A stretch of DNA of 64,000 nt, taken from positions 9,828,205-9,892,204 of the forward strand of contig NZ_AP018178.1 of the NCBI RefSeq assembly GCF_002368195.1. The letters are read 5' to 3'. Within the stretch, counting starts at the first letter, position 1; each line of letters opens with the position of its first letter. This DNA is from Calothrix sp. NIES-2100. Lineage in GTDB: Bacteria > Cyanobacteriota > Cyanobacteriia > Cyanobacteriales > Nostocaceae. The notes under the pieces are model-generated. The model saw nothing but the letters and a program-made list of their open reading frames with translations, was not told where the DNA came from and ran no database searches. Made by a program: the position numbers and the translations under genes. Below, piece by piece: positions 42,422 through 51,088 of this stretch.

Positions 42422-44404
42422 TCATAACCAACCCTTGATTTCACTATCAGTAAGTGTCTTTTCTAGTTTTAAATATTCACTTTGGGCAGCATTTAGTAAA
42501 TGCTTCATCATCACTGACTCCCCAGCATCAGCAGCATTAAATGTGGCATTTAATGCAATATTACGAATATTGCCACCTGCTAAATTTAACTGGGCAAGTT
42601 TATCAAATTCCAAATTGTGAGTGGATATTTGTGGAGGGAAAATACACCGCCAGATTTCTACACGTGATTTGAAATCAGGGAAAGGAAAAGAAATAACGAA
42701 GCGCAGACGACGCATAAAAGCCTGGTCTAAAGAATGTTTGATATTAGTAGTTAAAATTGCTAACCCTTGATATGCTTCCATTCGTTGCAGCAAATAGCTA
42801 ACTTCAACGTTAGCATGGCGATCGTGGCTATCTTTAACATCAGAACGTTTGCCAAATAAAGCATCAGCTTCGTCAAAAAGTAAAATGGCTCCACCTGCTT
42901 CAGCAGCATCAAAAATCCGCCGCAAATTTTTCTCTGTTTCGCCAATATATTTACTTATAACTGCACTCAAATCGATCCGATAAAGGTCTAACCGTAACTC
43001 TTTGGCTATTACTTCAGCTGCCATTGTTTTACCAGTACCAGGAGCACCTGCAAATAATGCACTAACACCTAAACCACGACTTCCTTTACTAGCAAATCCC
43101 CATTCCCAATAAACTTTTCCTCGTTGCCTAACTTGAGCGATTAAATCCCGCAAAATCTTTTTTTGTAATTCTGGCAATATGAGATCGTTCCAATTAGCAG
43201 TTGCATTTATATGTTGTGCTAAGTCCTCAAGTTGAGGACGCGCCATTGTGCGGCAAATATCCCATAAATCATGAGAAAGTAGAGAGTTGTTACTAGGAAT
43301 AGGCTGATTTTTAATTTGTAAACAAGCAGATTGAATAGCATGAGTATTGAGATTGAACTGAGATACTAGCGCCTTAAGATGTCCATTGAGTTCAGTAGCA
43401 GTATTGCCAAGACAAGTATGCCAAATGTTTTGCTGTTCTTCGGGGGTAAGTTTTACCACGTCAAAATTCATGAGGGGACGGCGTGGTGAGTGCAACCTGT
43501 CTTCTGTAGAAATAATTAATGGACTATGGATATTCTCAATTAACTGTAATATTGCTGTATTTAAACTTGGTTCAGCTAAATTTAACTGTTGGCAATCTAG
43601 TAGAAGAACATGATTTGTTAAAGCAACTTGTCGTTCCCATCTGCGAATAAAGTTGTTGAGTTCAGTAGGATCTGTGGGCAGATTACGAGCAGGAATGATT
43701 TTAAGCGATCGCTTTACAAGTTGACAAGCAGTATTGGCGATCGCGTATTTATCTCTAACTTCCGCGCCACAAAGTTGCACGGCTGGTAATGTGGAGGCTG
43801 TTTCTACTGGTGACCAGATAGCTGCTAGTTTTTGGGCAATATTTTGGTGTGAAGGCTGCAAGGGTAGATTGCTATCAATCTTTGGCAATGGCTGCATGAG
43901 GTGTATCAGTCTTTCATCTTGATAAGGCTGTCCCAGCAGATAAAGCAAGATACTATTATCTATTTGCAAGCGACATTTAATAAGTTCTTGACTAGCCCCA
44001 ACTTGCACTAATTGCCAATGTTGCAAAGGAGCAGTTGGTAAAAAGGCACTCCAATGAGAATCTGGGAACAAACGCATAGCTAAACCAAAAGTTGGGTAAG
44101 CTAAACGCTCATCTCCCTCAGCTTGGGCACAAAGTTGAGCAAAGTAGGGAAGCAGAGCTTGAGCAAGACACAAAAGTAGAATGTGACACTCAAATAGTGA
44201 CAGACCAAACTTAGTACAAAGATAGCCGAATGCTGAACAATGGCTGATGGTAGTGGTGACATCTACAAGCTGAGATTGTATATCAGAAGAAGGCTCTACA
44301 TCTTGTTGGCGATCGCTGTAATCAATTACAGTTTGCTCAATTGCAGACATAGCAGCCTCTAGATAGTAAATGTTAGCTTTGTCTTGAACAAATTCGGGAT
44401 TCAT
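42422..44404 (-). CDS. cis15: CIS AAA+ ATPase (Cis15)
   Basis: A 660-residue protein. The N-terminal half is a helical/winged-helix region usual for this family. The AAA+ module has Walker A GAPGTGKT near residue 451, Walker B ILLFDEADALFG near residue 508, sensor-1 TTNIKHSLD and the arginine-finger region FMRRLRF. Afp15/Pvc15-type ATPases are needed for assembly or cargo loading of extracellular CIS. It follows the FHA gene at 44458 with 53 bp between them, so the two may be co-transcribed. Confidence 0.92.
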   Translation of the reverse strand: MNPEFVQDKANIYYLEAAMSAIEQTVIDYSDRQQDVEPSSDIQSQLVDVTTTISHCSAFGYLCTKFGLSLFECHILLLCLAQALLPYFAQLCAQAEGDERLAYPTFGLAMRLFPDSHWSAFLPTAPLQHWQLVQVGASQELIKCRLQIDNSILLYLLGQPYQDERLIHLMQPLPKIDSNLPLQPSHQNIAQKLAAIWSPVETASTLPAVQLCGAEVRDKYAIANTACQLVKRSLKIIPARNLPTDPTELNNFIRRWERQVALTNHVLLLDCQQLNLAEPSLNTAILQLIENIHSPLIISTEDRLHSPRRPLMNFDVVKLTPEEQQNIWHTCLGNTATELNGHLKALVSQFNLNTHAIQSACLQIKNQPIPSNNSLLSHDLWDICRTMARPQLEDLAQHINATANWNDLILPELQKKILRDLIAQVRQRGKVYWEWGFASKGSRGLGVSALFAGAPGTGKTMAAEVIAKELRLDLYRIDLSAVISKYIGETEKNLRRIFDAAEAGGAILLFDEADALFGKRSDVKDSHDRHANVEVSYLLQRMEAYQGLAILTTNIKHSLDQAFMRRLRFVISFPFPDFKSRVEIWRCIFPPQISTHNLEFDKLAQLNLAGGNIRNIALNATFNAADAGESVMMKHLLNAAQSEYLKLEKTLTDSEIKGWL

Positions 44405-44434
44405 CTTGGCAGCATATTGAATATTTTATCCGGG

Positions 44435-44460
44435 TAGAGGCGCACAACTGTGTACTCCTA
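44435..44460. repeat. Dispersed imperfect palindrome between cis15 and the FHA gene
   Basis: TAGAGGCGCACA and TGTACTCCTA form an imperfect inverted repeat that overlaps the stop codon of the 44458 FHA gene. It belongs to the repeat family of this window and could attenuate transcription into cis15. Confidence 0.55.
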
Positions 44461-45435
44461 GGATTTGTCCTTTAGTTGTTTGTTGATAATTGAAGGTTGA
44501 TGATCTGCAAAATTTGGTTGACTCAGATCAACTTCCGGAGTTTGCACATCATCTAGAGCGATCGCCGCGTCAGGGGTATGGCTTGCTGGTTGAGAAACAG
44601 ACTGGTTAATTTCTTGATGAGATTTAGCCGCAATCATTTCTTTCCAAGCTGCTTGAACCGCAGATCCCAGACGAATTTTCAGTTCCCACGCTCCTTTTGC
44701 AGCTACAGAACTAACACGACTAACGCCTTGAGCAGCCGCAGCTCCTAAACGGCTACCGATAATTACAGTACCTTGAGAGAGCGATCGCCAATACTTATCT
44801 GCTTCTTTCTCCAGTTCCTCTGGATCGATGAATTTGTGATTCTCTATTGATTCACGCGCTTTACGTACCGCTTTAATGTATGTATCTCTTGTCCAGTTTC
44901 CTGTGGCTTTGATATCTGTAAAAATGCGTTTATTGATTGCTGCGAGTAAAGCCTGAGTTTGGTACTTGGGATCTGCTGGTTCTGTCGTTTCCAGAGTTGG
45001 CGTAACTTTAACTAAAGCGCCGGGTTTATTAGTTGTCTCTAATTCTTCATCAGGATGCCAAGATGAAAATGCAGTTGCATCTATATTTCTCACAAATGTT
45101 GCATCTTCAACAACATCGCTAGTGTCTTGAATAAAGAGAATAAATTCTCCAGCTTGAATCACATCTCCAACTTTGAGGAGATAAGTTTTATTGGGTTCAA
45201 CAAGTTCGCCATTAATCCTAGAGCCATTTGTACTGCCAAGATCAGTGTAAAAAATTTCACTATCTTGCAGAAAAAATTTACCATGTACTCGGCTAACATC
45301 CCGGCTATCTAAGACTAAACCCGAATCAGGCGATCGCCCTATGAAGCATACGTCTTCATGCGTAAATAATTCATCAAAGTCTAGTTCAATTCCTCGAATT
45401 TTTGTTTGTGAATTAAAAACCTTAACTTTCATCAT
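44458..45435 (-). CDS. FHA domain protein upstream of cis15
   Basis: A 325-residue protein. The N-terminal FHA domain (about 5-100) has FIGRSPDSG, VSRVHGKFFL and GSTNGSRING. It is a close paralogue of the FHA part at 32004, with the same MMKVK start. The middle (about 150-275) is helical, including RDTYIKAVRKARESIE and an Ala/Gly-rich amphipathic stretch (SRLGAAAAQGVSRVSSVAAKG) that might contact a membrane. The tail is polar. A short VEDATFV motif near residue 115 could be a phospho-site. It is probably a phosphothreonine adaptor for the CIS. Confidence 0.88.
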   Translation of the reverse strand: MMKVKVFNSQTKIRGIELDFDELFTHEDVCFIGRSPDSGLVLDSRDVSRVHGKFFLQDSEIFYTDLGSTNGSRINGELVEPNKTYLLKVGDVIQAGEFILFIQDTSDVVEDATFVRNIDATAFSSWHPDEELETTNKPGALVKVTPTLETTEPADPKYQTQALLAAINKRIFTDIKATGNWTRDTYIKAVRKARESIENHKFIDPEELEKEADKYWRSLSQGTVIIGSRLGAAAAQGVSRVSSVAAKGAWELKIRLGSAVQAAWKEMIAAKSHQEINQSVSQPASHTPDAAIALDDVQTPEVDLSQPNFADHQPSIINKQLKDKS

Positions 45436-45687
45436 TTTTAACCTAAATTAAAACTTAAATATTCAGAAATAGCAATAAACTTTCATATAGCCCTTGTTCC
45501 ATATTTTAGATAGGCTAATACTGTTTAGCAATATTTTATATTTTGCACATAATTTGAGGAATTTTAATTACCCATAGGTCTAATTTTTCTAAATAACTTT
45601 TGATGAATGATATGATTAGACCTTTGCATAATAGTCTATCAAGCCAGATATCTATAATATAAAACTAGAGAATTTGAGTTTGAATTT
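45436..45687. other. Divergent intergenic region
   Basis: 252 AT-rich bases lie between the leftward FHA gene and the rightward small gene at 45688. No gene or clear regulatory repeat was seen; promoters for both directions are expected here. Confidence 0.5.
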
Positions 45688-45873
45688 ATGGCAGCACTAT
45701 CAAAAATAGTTGAAAATATCCTTAGAAACATTATGTATCAGGTTGAAGCTATAATCAGCAGCCTAATGTATGGGGTAATGAACAACGCCGAACAAAAAAT
45801 GAGAGATAAAATTAATCAACGACTTCAATCACATCAGCAAGTTGAACAGGAAGAGAAAGAAAAAGACGCATGA
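45688..45873 (+). CDS. 61-residue helical protein before the candidate cargo gene
   Basis: A small protein with an N-terminal amphipathic/hydrophobic stretch (IVENILRNIMYQVEAIISSLMYG) and a highly charged C-terminus (HQQVEQEEKEKD). I do not recognise the family. It ends 44 bp before the 643-residue gene on the same strand and may be its chaperone, adaptor or immunity partner. That is inference from context alone. Confidence 0.6.
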   Translation: MAALSKIVENILRNIMYQVEAIISSLMYGVMNNAEQKMRDKINQRLQSHQQVEQEEKEKDA

Positions 45874-45917
45874 AATATAAATACAAAATTTAAACATACC
45901 AATAATCTAGGATATTT

Positions 45918-47849
45918 ATGGTGTACTTACAAGTGCAAAAATCAGTTAAATCCACTGCTATTCAGCAAAGACAATCTCCAATTTATCCACCTGTTAGTGA
46001 TGATTTAACACAAGCAGTTTTACAAACCTATCCTCGAAAAAAAACTTCTACTCGTCCTAGTAAATTATATAGAGATGCTATTTATAGAAGTATTTTCGGT
46101 AACTTGGTAATTACACAACCGCAAACGAACTCTGAACTAGAAGCTGAGCGGATAACTACACCAGTGGTTAGGCAAGAAAATACATCTACCAGCCAAACTT
46201 TACAGCGTTTTAATTCTGATATAGGGACAGTTGATAAAACAACGAAAATAGCCATAATTAAAGACATTATTCACAAAACCTTTGGGCAAGATTTCTCAAC
46301 TGTTGCTAGTTCCGAACAGCAGCAGCGATTAGCAGAGCAAGGCTTGACACCAGAAATGGCAACAAAGGTAGCGCAAGCAATTAATAATTTTGAGCAGAAA
46401 AAATCTGAGAGAATAGCTAGGTTAAAACTTGAGAAAACAGCACAGTTTCAAAGATATGGCTATCCTATTCAAGAAGCGAGATTACGAGCCGAAAAATATA
46501 TATTGGAACAAGAAAACTTTCAAGATTTAGAAAATGAAGCATTTAAAGACTTACCTCCAGCATACAGACCCACGCCTACAGATGTCAAAGCTAAACTTTT
46601 ACATGATGTCAAAAAGCAATTTTTCTTAGAAGATAAATATGATGCTAAACTAACTTATGCTAATAACTCTGCAACGAAAACATCTACCTCAGAAAAATTA
46701 AAAGCATATATTAAAACTGGTGGAAGTACTATAAAAACAGTAGCAGAGGTTGGGGGTGGTATTTCTGAGAAATTTACACCCAACAGCAATGGAACTAAAG
46801 TTTTCAAGGGAATATCAAACAGTATTGATGTAGGCACAAATATTACTAACGCTGGATTTGCGATCGCGAATATAGTAGAAGGAGCAAAAAAATGGGTAAA
46901 TAAAAGTGATGCAGTGATTAAAAAAGAAGGTAAAGAGCAAGTAATTGCAGGAGGTATCGAGTTAAAAGATAATCTACTCGCTGCCACATCAGGTGCGATG
47001 TATTTAACTAAAATCTTTGGAAATCAAGATTTAGTTAATAGGCTAGATATGGCAGGTTTTCCAATTTTCAATATCATTGCAAATAGTAATACTTTAATTC
47101 ACAGTGCTTATGAGATGGGTACAGCTACTAAACAAGCTAGTACACATAAATTGCTATACAAACAAGCCAAACATCACAAATATTATCTCGAAGATGCTGT
47201 GGAAATCATTGCTAAAAGAATGACGCATATAGCAATCAGAAAAGCTGTAGATATTGTAGTAAATGTAATCAAAATAGTTGGGAATCTTCTCAATTTAGGA
47301 GGTATTACTGCTGTAGCCGGAATGGTAATTAAATATTTGGGAACTGCAATCAATCTAGGCAAGAAACTTGGAGAACAGCTTGTTGATAGTTATCAAGCTG
47401 GTACGGCTCAAGAAGCTGCTTTTAACGCAAAAGTTAATGCTATGGGTGCAGAGGAAGAGATATTCCAGAAACACCCAAAATTTGCTGCTGCTGCCATAGT
47501 TGTCATGGCAAAACAGTCAGATAAATTAGCGATAAATATCCTAAAAACAATGGGAATTACTGAATCTGAGATTCATAAAAAATCTGCCAAAGAATTGAGA
47601 GATGAAATTCTAAATATTTCGCACTTTAAAGAAGATGCAAAAACTATAACACAACAGGGCAAAAATAAATTTACCAATACACAGCATAGCCTCAAACAGA
47701 AAACTCAGATTAGTATTAACACTGTCAAATATTCAGCTAAAAAGCTAACAAAAACACTACCAGGTCAATTGATAACTATAGCTAAATCTGTTAAGAAGTT
47801 TGCATTAATAGATAGTGATACTGCTGCAATCATTTCTCAATTCAAATGA
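45918..47849 (+). CDS. 643-residue unknown protein, candidate CIS cargo
   Basis: I do not recognise the family. The first 110 residues are polar and unstructured-looking (STRPSKLYRDAIYRSIFG). A charged helical region follows (about 110-230, with YGYPIQEARLRAEKY). After it comes a Gly/Ala-rich half with possible membrane-active helices: AGFAIANIVEGAKKWV near residue 320 and LLNLGGITAVAGMVIKYLG near residue 465. The end is basic and low in acidic residues. There is no signal peptide. Its place at the edge of the CIS locus after a small helical protein is typical of an injected effector or toxin. Pore formation is only a guess from the hydrophobic helices. Confidence 0.65.
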   Translation: MVYLQVQKSVKSTAIQQRQSPIYPPVSDDLTQAVLQTYPRKKTSTRPSKLYRDAIYRSIFGNLVITQPQTNSELEAERITTPVVRQENTSTSQTLQRFNSDIGTVDKTTKIAIIKDIIHKTFGQDFSTVASSEQQQRLAEQGLTPEMATKVAQAINNFEQKKSERIARLKLEKTAQFQRYGYPIQEARLRAEKYILEQENFQDLENEAFKDLPPAYRPTPTDVKAKLLHDVKKQFFLEDKYDAKLTYANNSATKTSTSEKLKAYIKTGGSTIKTVAEVGGGISEKFTPNSNGTKVFKGISNSIDVGTNITNAGFAIANIVEGAKKWVNKSDAVIKKEGKEQVIAGGIELKDNLLAATSGAMYLTKIFGNQDLVNRLDMAGFPIFNIIANSNTLIHSAYEMGTATKQASTHKLLYKQAKHHKYYLEDAVEIIAKRMTHIAIRKAVDIVVNVIKIVGNLLNLGGITAVAGMVIKYLGTAINLGKKLGEQLVDSYQAGTAQEAAFNAKVNAMGAEEEIFQKHPKFAAAAIVVMAKQSDKLAINILKTMGITESEIHKKSAKELRDEILNISHFKEDAKTITQQGKNKFTNTQHSLKQKTQISINTVKYSAKKLTKTLPGQLITIAKSVKKFALIDSDTAAIISQFK

Positions 47850-47869
47850 TTATTAATTTTTTTCCAACA

Positions 47870-48580
47870 TTATTTTTTTAAGGATAATGTAGACGTAGGG
47901 GGTAACATAACATAAAGAACCGTAGCAGACAGCACCCAGTCTAAAGATGCGATCGCAATTTGAGCCAAACAGAGCCGCAAAGGAAATTGAGGAATTGTCC
48001 ATCTTTTAATCTGTAGGGATCGATGATGAAAGCTATTCCAGAGTAAATAGGTAGCAATTATACTCAAAAAAAATCCGCCGAGTGGATGCACTGTGTGGAA
48101 TGGAAGATGCAACAGTGATGGAATTGTGAGCGGCTCAACTATAAATATGACTCCGCTGACAGCAAACAATCCTAACCAAAAACTTAAATGACAGAATGCA
48201 ATAACTTGAGCAACTTCCCAGCCTGACAGACCCCAAATAGTATAGAATCGATAGCGAATTGCACCATCGCTAAACACAGAAAAGCCAATTATGTTGCTGA
48301 TGGGAATGCCGATAACAGAAACTAGTATTGTCTTACGATAAGGCAAAGGGTGACGAATAGACTGCACAGCTAGTTGATCGTAGCCAGTTAGGACAATATA
48401 GTTTAGGAAAGTTAGCGCGATCGCCCAGACAACTTTATGAGTTGGAATGCTGCTAAGACTCCGCCAAATCTCTCCTGGTGGATACTGCTGTATCTCTCGC
48501 TCAATCACCCAAATCGTAACACCTAATAGAACAATTCCGACAAAGGAAGGAAGTATTTGTAAGCAACGTTTCCAAGACAT
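47870..48580 (-). pseudogene. mprF: N-terminal fragment of a lysyl-phosphatidylglycerol flippase/synthase
   Basis: 236 residues matching the membrane flippase half of MprF-type proteins: several membrane helices, NYIVLTGYDQLAV near residue 60, IGFSVFSDGAIRYRFY near residue 98, and HLSFWLGLFAVSG near residue 130. The frame stops abruptly at TSTLSLKK, where full-length relatives continue through more helices and a DUF2156 synthase domain (usually above 800 residues). It is therefore truncated. The stop lies 20 bp from the convergent candidate-cargo gene, so the CIS locus may have a junction here. Confidence 0.75.
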
Positions 48581-48599
48581 GAATATTAACCCTTGGAGT

Positions 48600-48918
48600 T
48601 CACGAACCAGGTTTAAAATAATCTAGGAGGCGATCGCCTGAATCTGCTCGAATTAAAGCCACGACAACATCGGGTAAAGCAATTAAGTTAGGATAGATGA
48701 GATAGCGAGGCTCCCAACGTGGATGAAATTTATCTTTGTAGGTGTATAGTCCTATGAAATTGTAGAACCTTCGCAAATTTTTTCACGCTTTTCCATTAAG
48801 GATATTGGATCAGGTGGCTCAAGATGGAGATAATGAGTAAGGCGATCGTTACCCACCAAGCTGTTCGTTTACGTCGCAGCAAGTTAACTACCAAAATCAG
48901 CAGCAAAAAACCAGTCAT
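48600..48918 (-). pseudogene. mprF: Remnants of an mprF synthase half (two pieces)
   Basis: Two short frames on one strand read as parts of an MprF-type protein. The piece 48796-48918 gives NLLRRKRTAWWVTIALLIIS, like the helix that opens the synthase half. The piece 48600-48782 gives FHPRWEPRYLIYPNLIALP and a C-terminal tail, like the end of a DUF2156 domain. The large middle is deleted, and stops separate the pieces. The last piece ends 20 bp before the N-terminal fragment at 48580, so the order is C-terminus then N-terminus. Confidence 0.6.
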
Positions 48919-49353
48919 TCTTGACCTGTTTAAAGCTATATTCAATCCAGTTTCTTAAATTATAAGGAAGAGATCATTCCACGTTGTCGCGGCTATTAAG
49001 CAAATTGTCGGTGAAACTACCAGACAGAAGTACCTAAACACTGCTTCTCAAAAATGTTAACGCTTGTGGAAAATTTTCCTTAACCGTCTTGTTGCTACAG
49101 AATGCATATGGTTAGCTGAGTTCCGATTTACTTCCGGAACTCAACCGGAACTTTAACGCCCAAAACATAGACCTGACAAAGAAATTTAACCACAGATTAA
49201 TTAAGTCTGGCTAATATCAAGTTTTATGAAAACTGCAAAACCAGATAAAAATAATTCAATAAAACTCCTAGGTAAATAAACACCCCACTGAATTCAAATC
49301 AGGTAGGGTTGGGATAAAACAAGCAAAAAATCTGCCAGCCTCCGAGATAAGTA
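48919..49353. other. Non-coding or decayed stretch
   Basis: 435 bp with no credible gene on either strand. It contains a paired TTCCGG/CCGGAA motif near 49132-49154, a motif that recurs at 50173-50204 and 58886-58937. It is probably decayed sequence left by the events that broke mprF. Confidence 0.5.
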
Positions 49354-49556
49354 CTATTCAACGTCAGACATCAGGTCTTTATATTCTGAAACGGCGTTTC
49401 GGTAAGCCTCATTTTCCCCAGGTCTGGCATCCCAAAGGATTCTGATGATGTGGGTCTGGTTGAGATTCATTTCGTTTCGCAAGCGCAAAATCTCCGCCTT
49501 TTCTGAGTCTGCTTTTCGGTTGCTTGCTCAGAAGATGAATTTTTCTGAGTATCCAT
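49354..49556 (-). pseudogene. Small frameshifted conserved protein
   Basis: Reading from ATG at 49556, the first frame gives MDTQKNSSSEQATEKQTQK and then stops. The other frame continues with AEILRLRNEMNLNQTHII, WDARPGENEAYRNAV and ends at a TAG (49354-49356). Together they resemble small cyanobacterial proteins with a 'W-x-[AV]-[KR]-PG-x-x-x-AY' core. The span of 203 bp is not a multiple of three, so a frameshift lies near 49490. A start inside the second frame (TTG or a late ATG) is the alternative. Confidence 0.5.
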
Positions 49557-49727
49557 GTTTTTAATTCCTCCTGCTCGAGTAACCCAGAATTGTCGTTCTG
49601 GCAAGCTGGGGGAGCGGGGAGTGGGGGTGCTGGGGGAGAAAAGAGTTATTGTTCAATGACTCTCTTGCCTCCCCTGCTTCCCCAGCCTCCCCAGCTTGCC
49701 ACCATGCAAAGTTGACTTGCCAGACTA

Positions 49728-50216
49728 CTAGCCTGGTGCATCAGTGCAAGCATTTTTGTAGTGATATTTCCACTGCCATTGCCGAGCAGAAATCCGCCCT
49801 ATGCAAGCACCAGCAGAGTCATAAACATAAACCACTTCCGACTCTAACCAACCTGTAGTTTCTGGGCGAGGATCTCGTTTTGGATTGTCAATGTACTGCC
49901 GGATTTTCAGTTTTTGAGTATTGGGCATGACTTGGGTTTGAGCTAACTTTAAAGCTGTTAGCTGGCGTTGCTCGATGCGTGAGCGTTCTACAATCTGCAA
50001 ATTCTGGTAAGTAAAGACTGGCTAAGTCTAAATACTTTTGCAATTGCCTCATCGTCACCTGTGGTTGCAAATTCTTTGCTACTTGCTCTCGTGTGAGAGG
50101 TTGTTCGACTACGCAATTACCTTGAATTAACAAGCTTTTCGCCTCCTTGAGTTCTCCTTGAGTTCTCCTTGAGTTCCGGTCAAGTTCCGGAATTTGACCG
50201 GAACTATTGATGCCAT
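49728..50216 (-). pseudogene. Conserved hypothetical gene broken by two frameshifts
   Basis: The ATG at 50216 opens MASIVPVKFRN, then TGTQGELKE. The reading then has to change frame at an 11-bp tandem repeat (50142-50174) to continue as AKSLLIQGNCVVEQ, PLTREQVAKNLQ and MRQLQKYLDLASLYLPEF. Near 49995 it must change again to reach VERSRIEQRQLTALKLAQ and QYIDNPKRDPRPETTGWLES. The whole matches a small conserved cyanobacterial protein I recall without a known function. Removing one 11-bp copy restores the first junction exactly. Confidence 0.7.
50142..50174 (-). repeat. 11-bp tandem repeat x3 that breaks a reading frame
   Basis: Three copies of ACTCAAGGAGA on the minus strand (the last ends in G). 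Two copies would keep frame (TGTQGELKEAKS); three shift it. It is a likely replication-slippage expansion. Confidence 0.85.
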
Positions 50217-50265
50217 CAACATAAAAATACCTGCTCCTGAAAGCTTGTCTAGGGTATTGGGGGTA

Positions 50266-50371
50266 GGGTGTGGGGTGTAGGGTGTAGGGGGAAATTAAGA
50301 AAACCAAATATCGAGTACGAACATAAATATTTTCCTTCTTCACTACACCCGACACCCGACACCCCACACCC
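50266..50371. repeat. Large inverted repeat of GGGTGT units
   Basis: The left arm (50266-50290) consists of GGGTGTGGGGTGTAGGGTGT-type units. The right arm (50343-50371) is its complement with GACACCC units. The spacer is about 50 bp and AT-rich. This foldback is a known style of intergenic repeat in Nostocales. It lies just upstream of the broken gene at 50216 and is not coding. Confidence 0.75.
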
Positions 50372-50473
50372 AAAAGCCTTATAGGTAATGGGTTTGGCGT
50401 TATCTTAGTGCTATTCAACTTTGGGTCTCTACTTCTTTTTAGCTGTACACCTGAAGTGATGGAGCTTTTCGCT

Positions 50474-50632
50474 TCAAATTACCGTGGCTTGTTGATATAA
50501 AAATTGTGTTACGCCCTCTGCATCTTCTTCTGGGTCGATTTGTGCCCATAATGAGCAACCCAATTCCAACGATTCATAGTCACCCAAATTAAATTTTCTG
50601 TGATAGGTGACAGCAATAGTCTTAATATCCAT
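50474..50632 (-). CDS. 52-residue conserved small protein
   Basis: ATG at 50632 to TGA at 50474. The product reads MDIKTIAVTYHRKFNLGDYE, then LELGCSLWAQIDPEEDAEG. This resembles small cyanobacterial proteins (KTIAVTYxRKxNLGDYxS) often found with plasmid or phage-type genes. The function is unknown; an acidic, single-domain beta fold seems likely. It is below the usual automatic length cut-off. Confidence 0.65.
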   Translation of the reverse strand: MDIKTIAVTYHRKFNLGDYESLELGCSLWAQIDPEEDAEGVTQFLYQQATVI

Positions 50633-51088
50633 CAGTTTTTTAAATTCCTAATAATTAACTGGATATTTGCAGTTTATTTTGCTAATTGAATTAATTTTGA
50701 GTGCGAGTCAGTCAATTTTCATCTTATTGAAATTGATTCAGCGCTGTTTGTTGATTTAAACCCAAACTTTTTTAATAAGAAGAATTCAGAAATCAGGAGC
50801 CAGAATTGAGAATTGAATTCTGTGCGACTGGCGGATGAATATTGGTTTAAAAGCGAGTGGAATTGTGGGCGAAAAGAATTAAAATATTCTGACTAATTAA
50901 AACTCCATCCCTACCCTACGGGAACACTTCGTGAACATGGGTGGAGTATTCTGACTCCTGTATTCTGACTTCTGACTCCTATTTATGATTAACTCTTTTG
51001 AATGAATCTAATAAGACTTCTCACGTCCGGATTACTATGCTGATATTGAGATGGTGGGCGCATTGTGCCCACCATATTCTCTCTTAAA
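50633..51088. other. Intergenic region with CTGACTC-type short repeats
   Basis: 456 bp with no gene seen. It has short repeats of the TTCTGACTCCT kind around 50948-50980 and scattered CAGAATTGAGAATT-like text, typical of Nostocales spacers. Confidence 0.5.

Noticed and set aside
50217..50418. N-terminal part of a 176-residue frame as a real protein start
   Set aside because: It reads through the GGGTGT foldback repeat. The true start of the broken gene is the ATG at 50216 in another frame.
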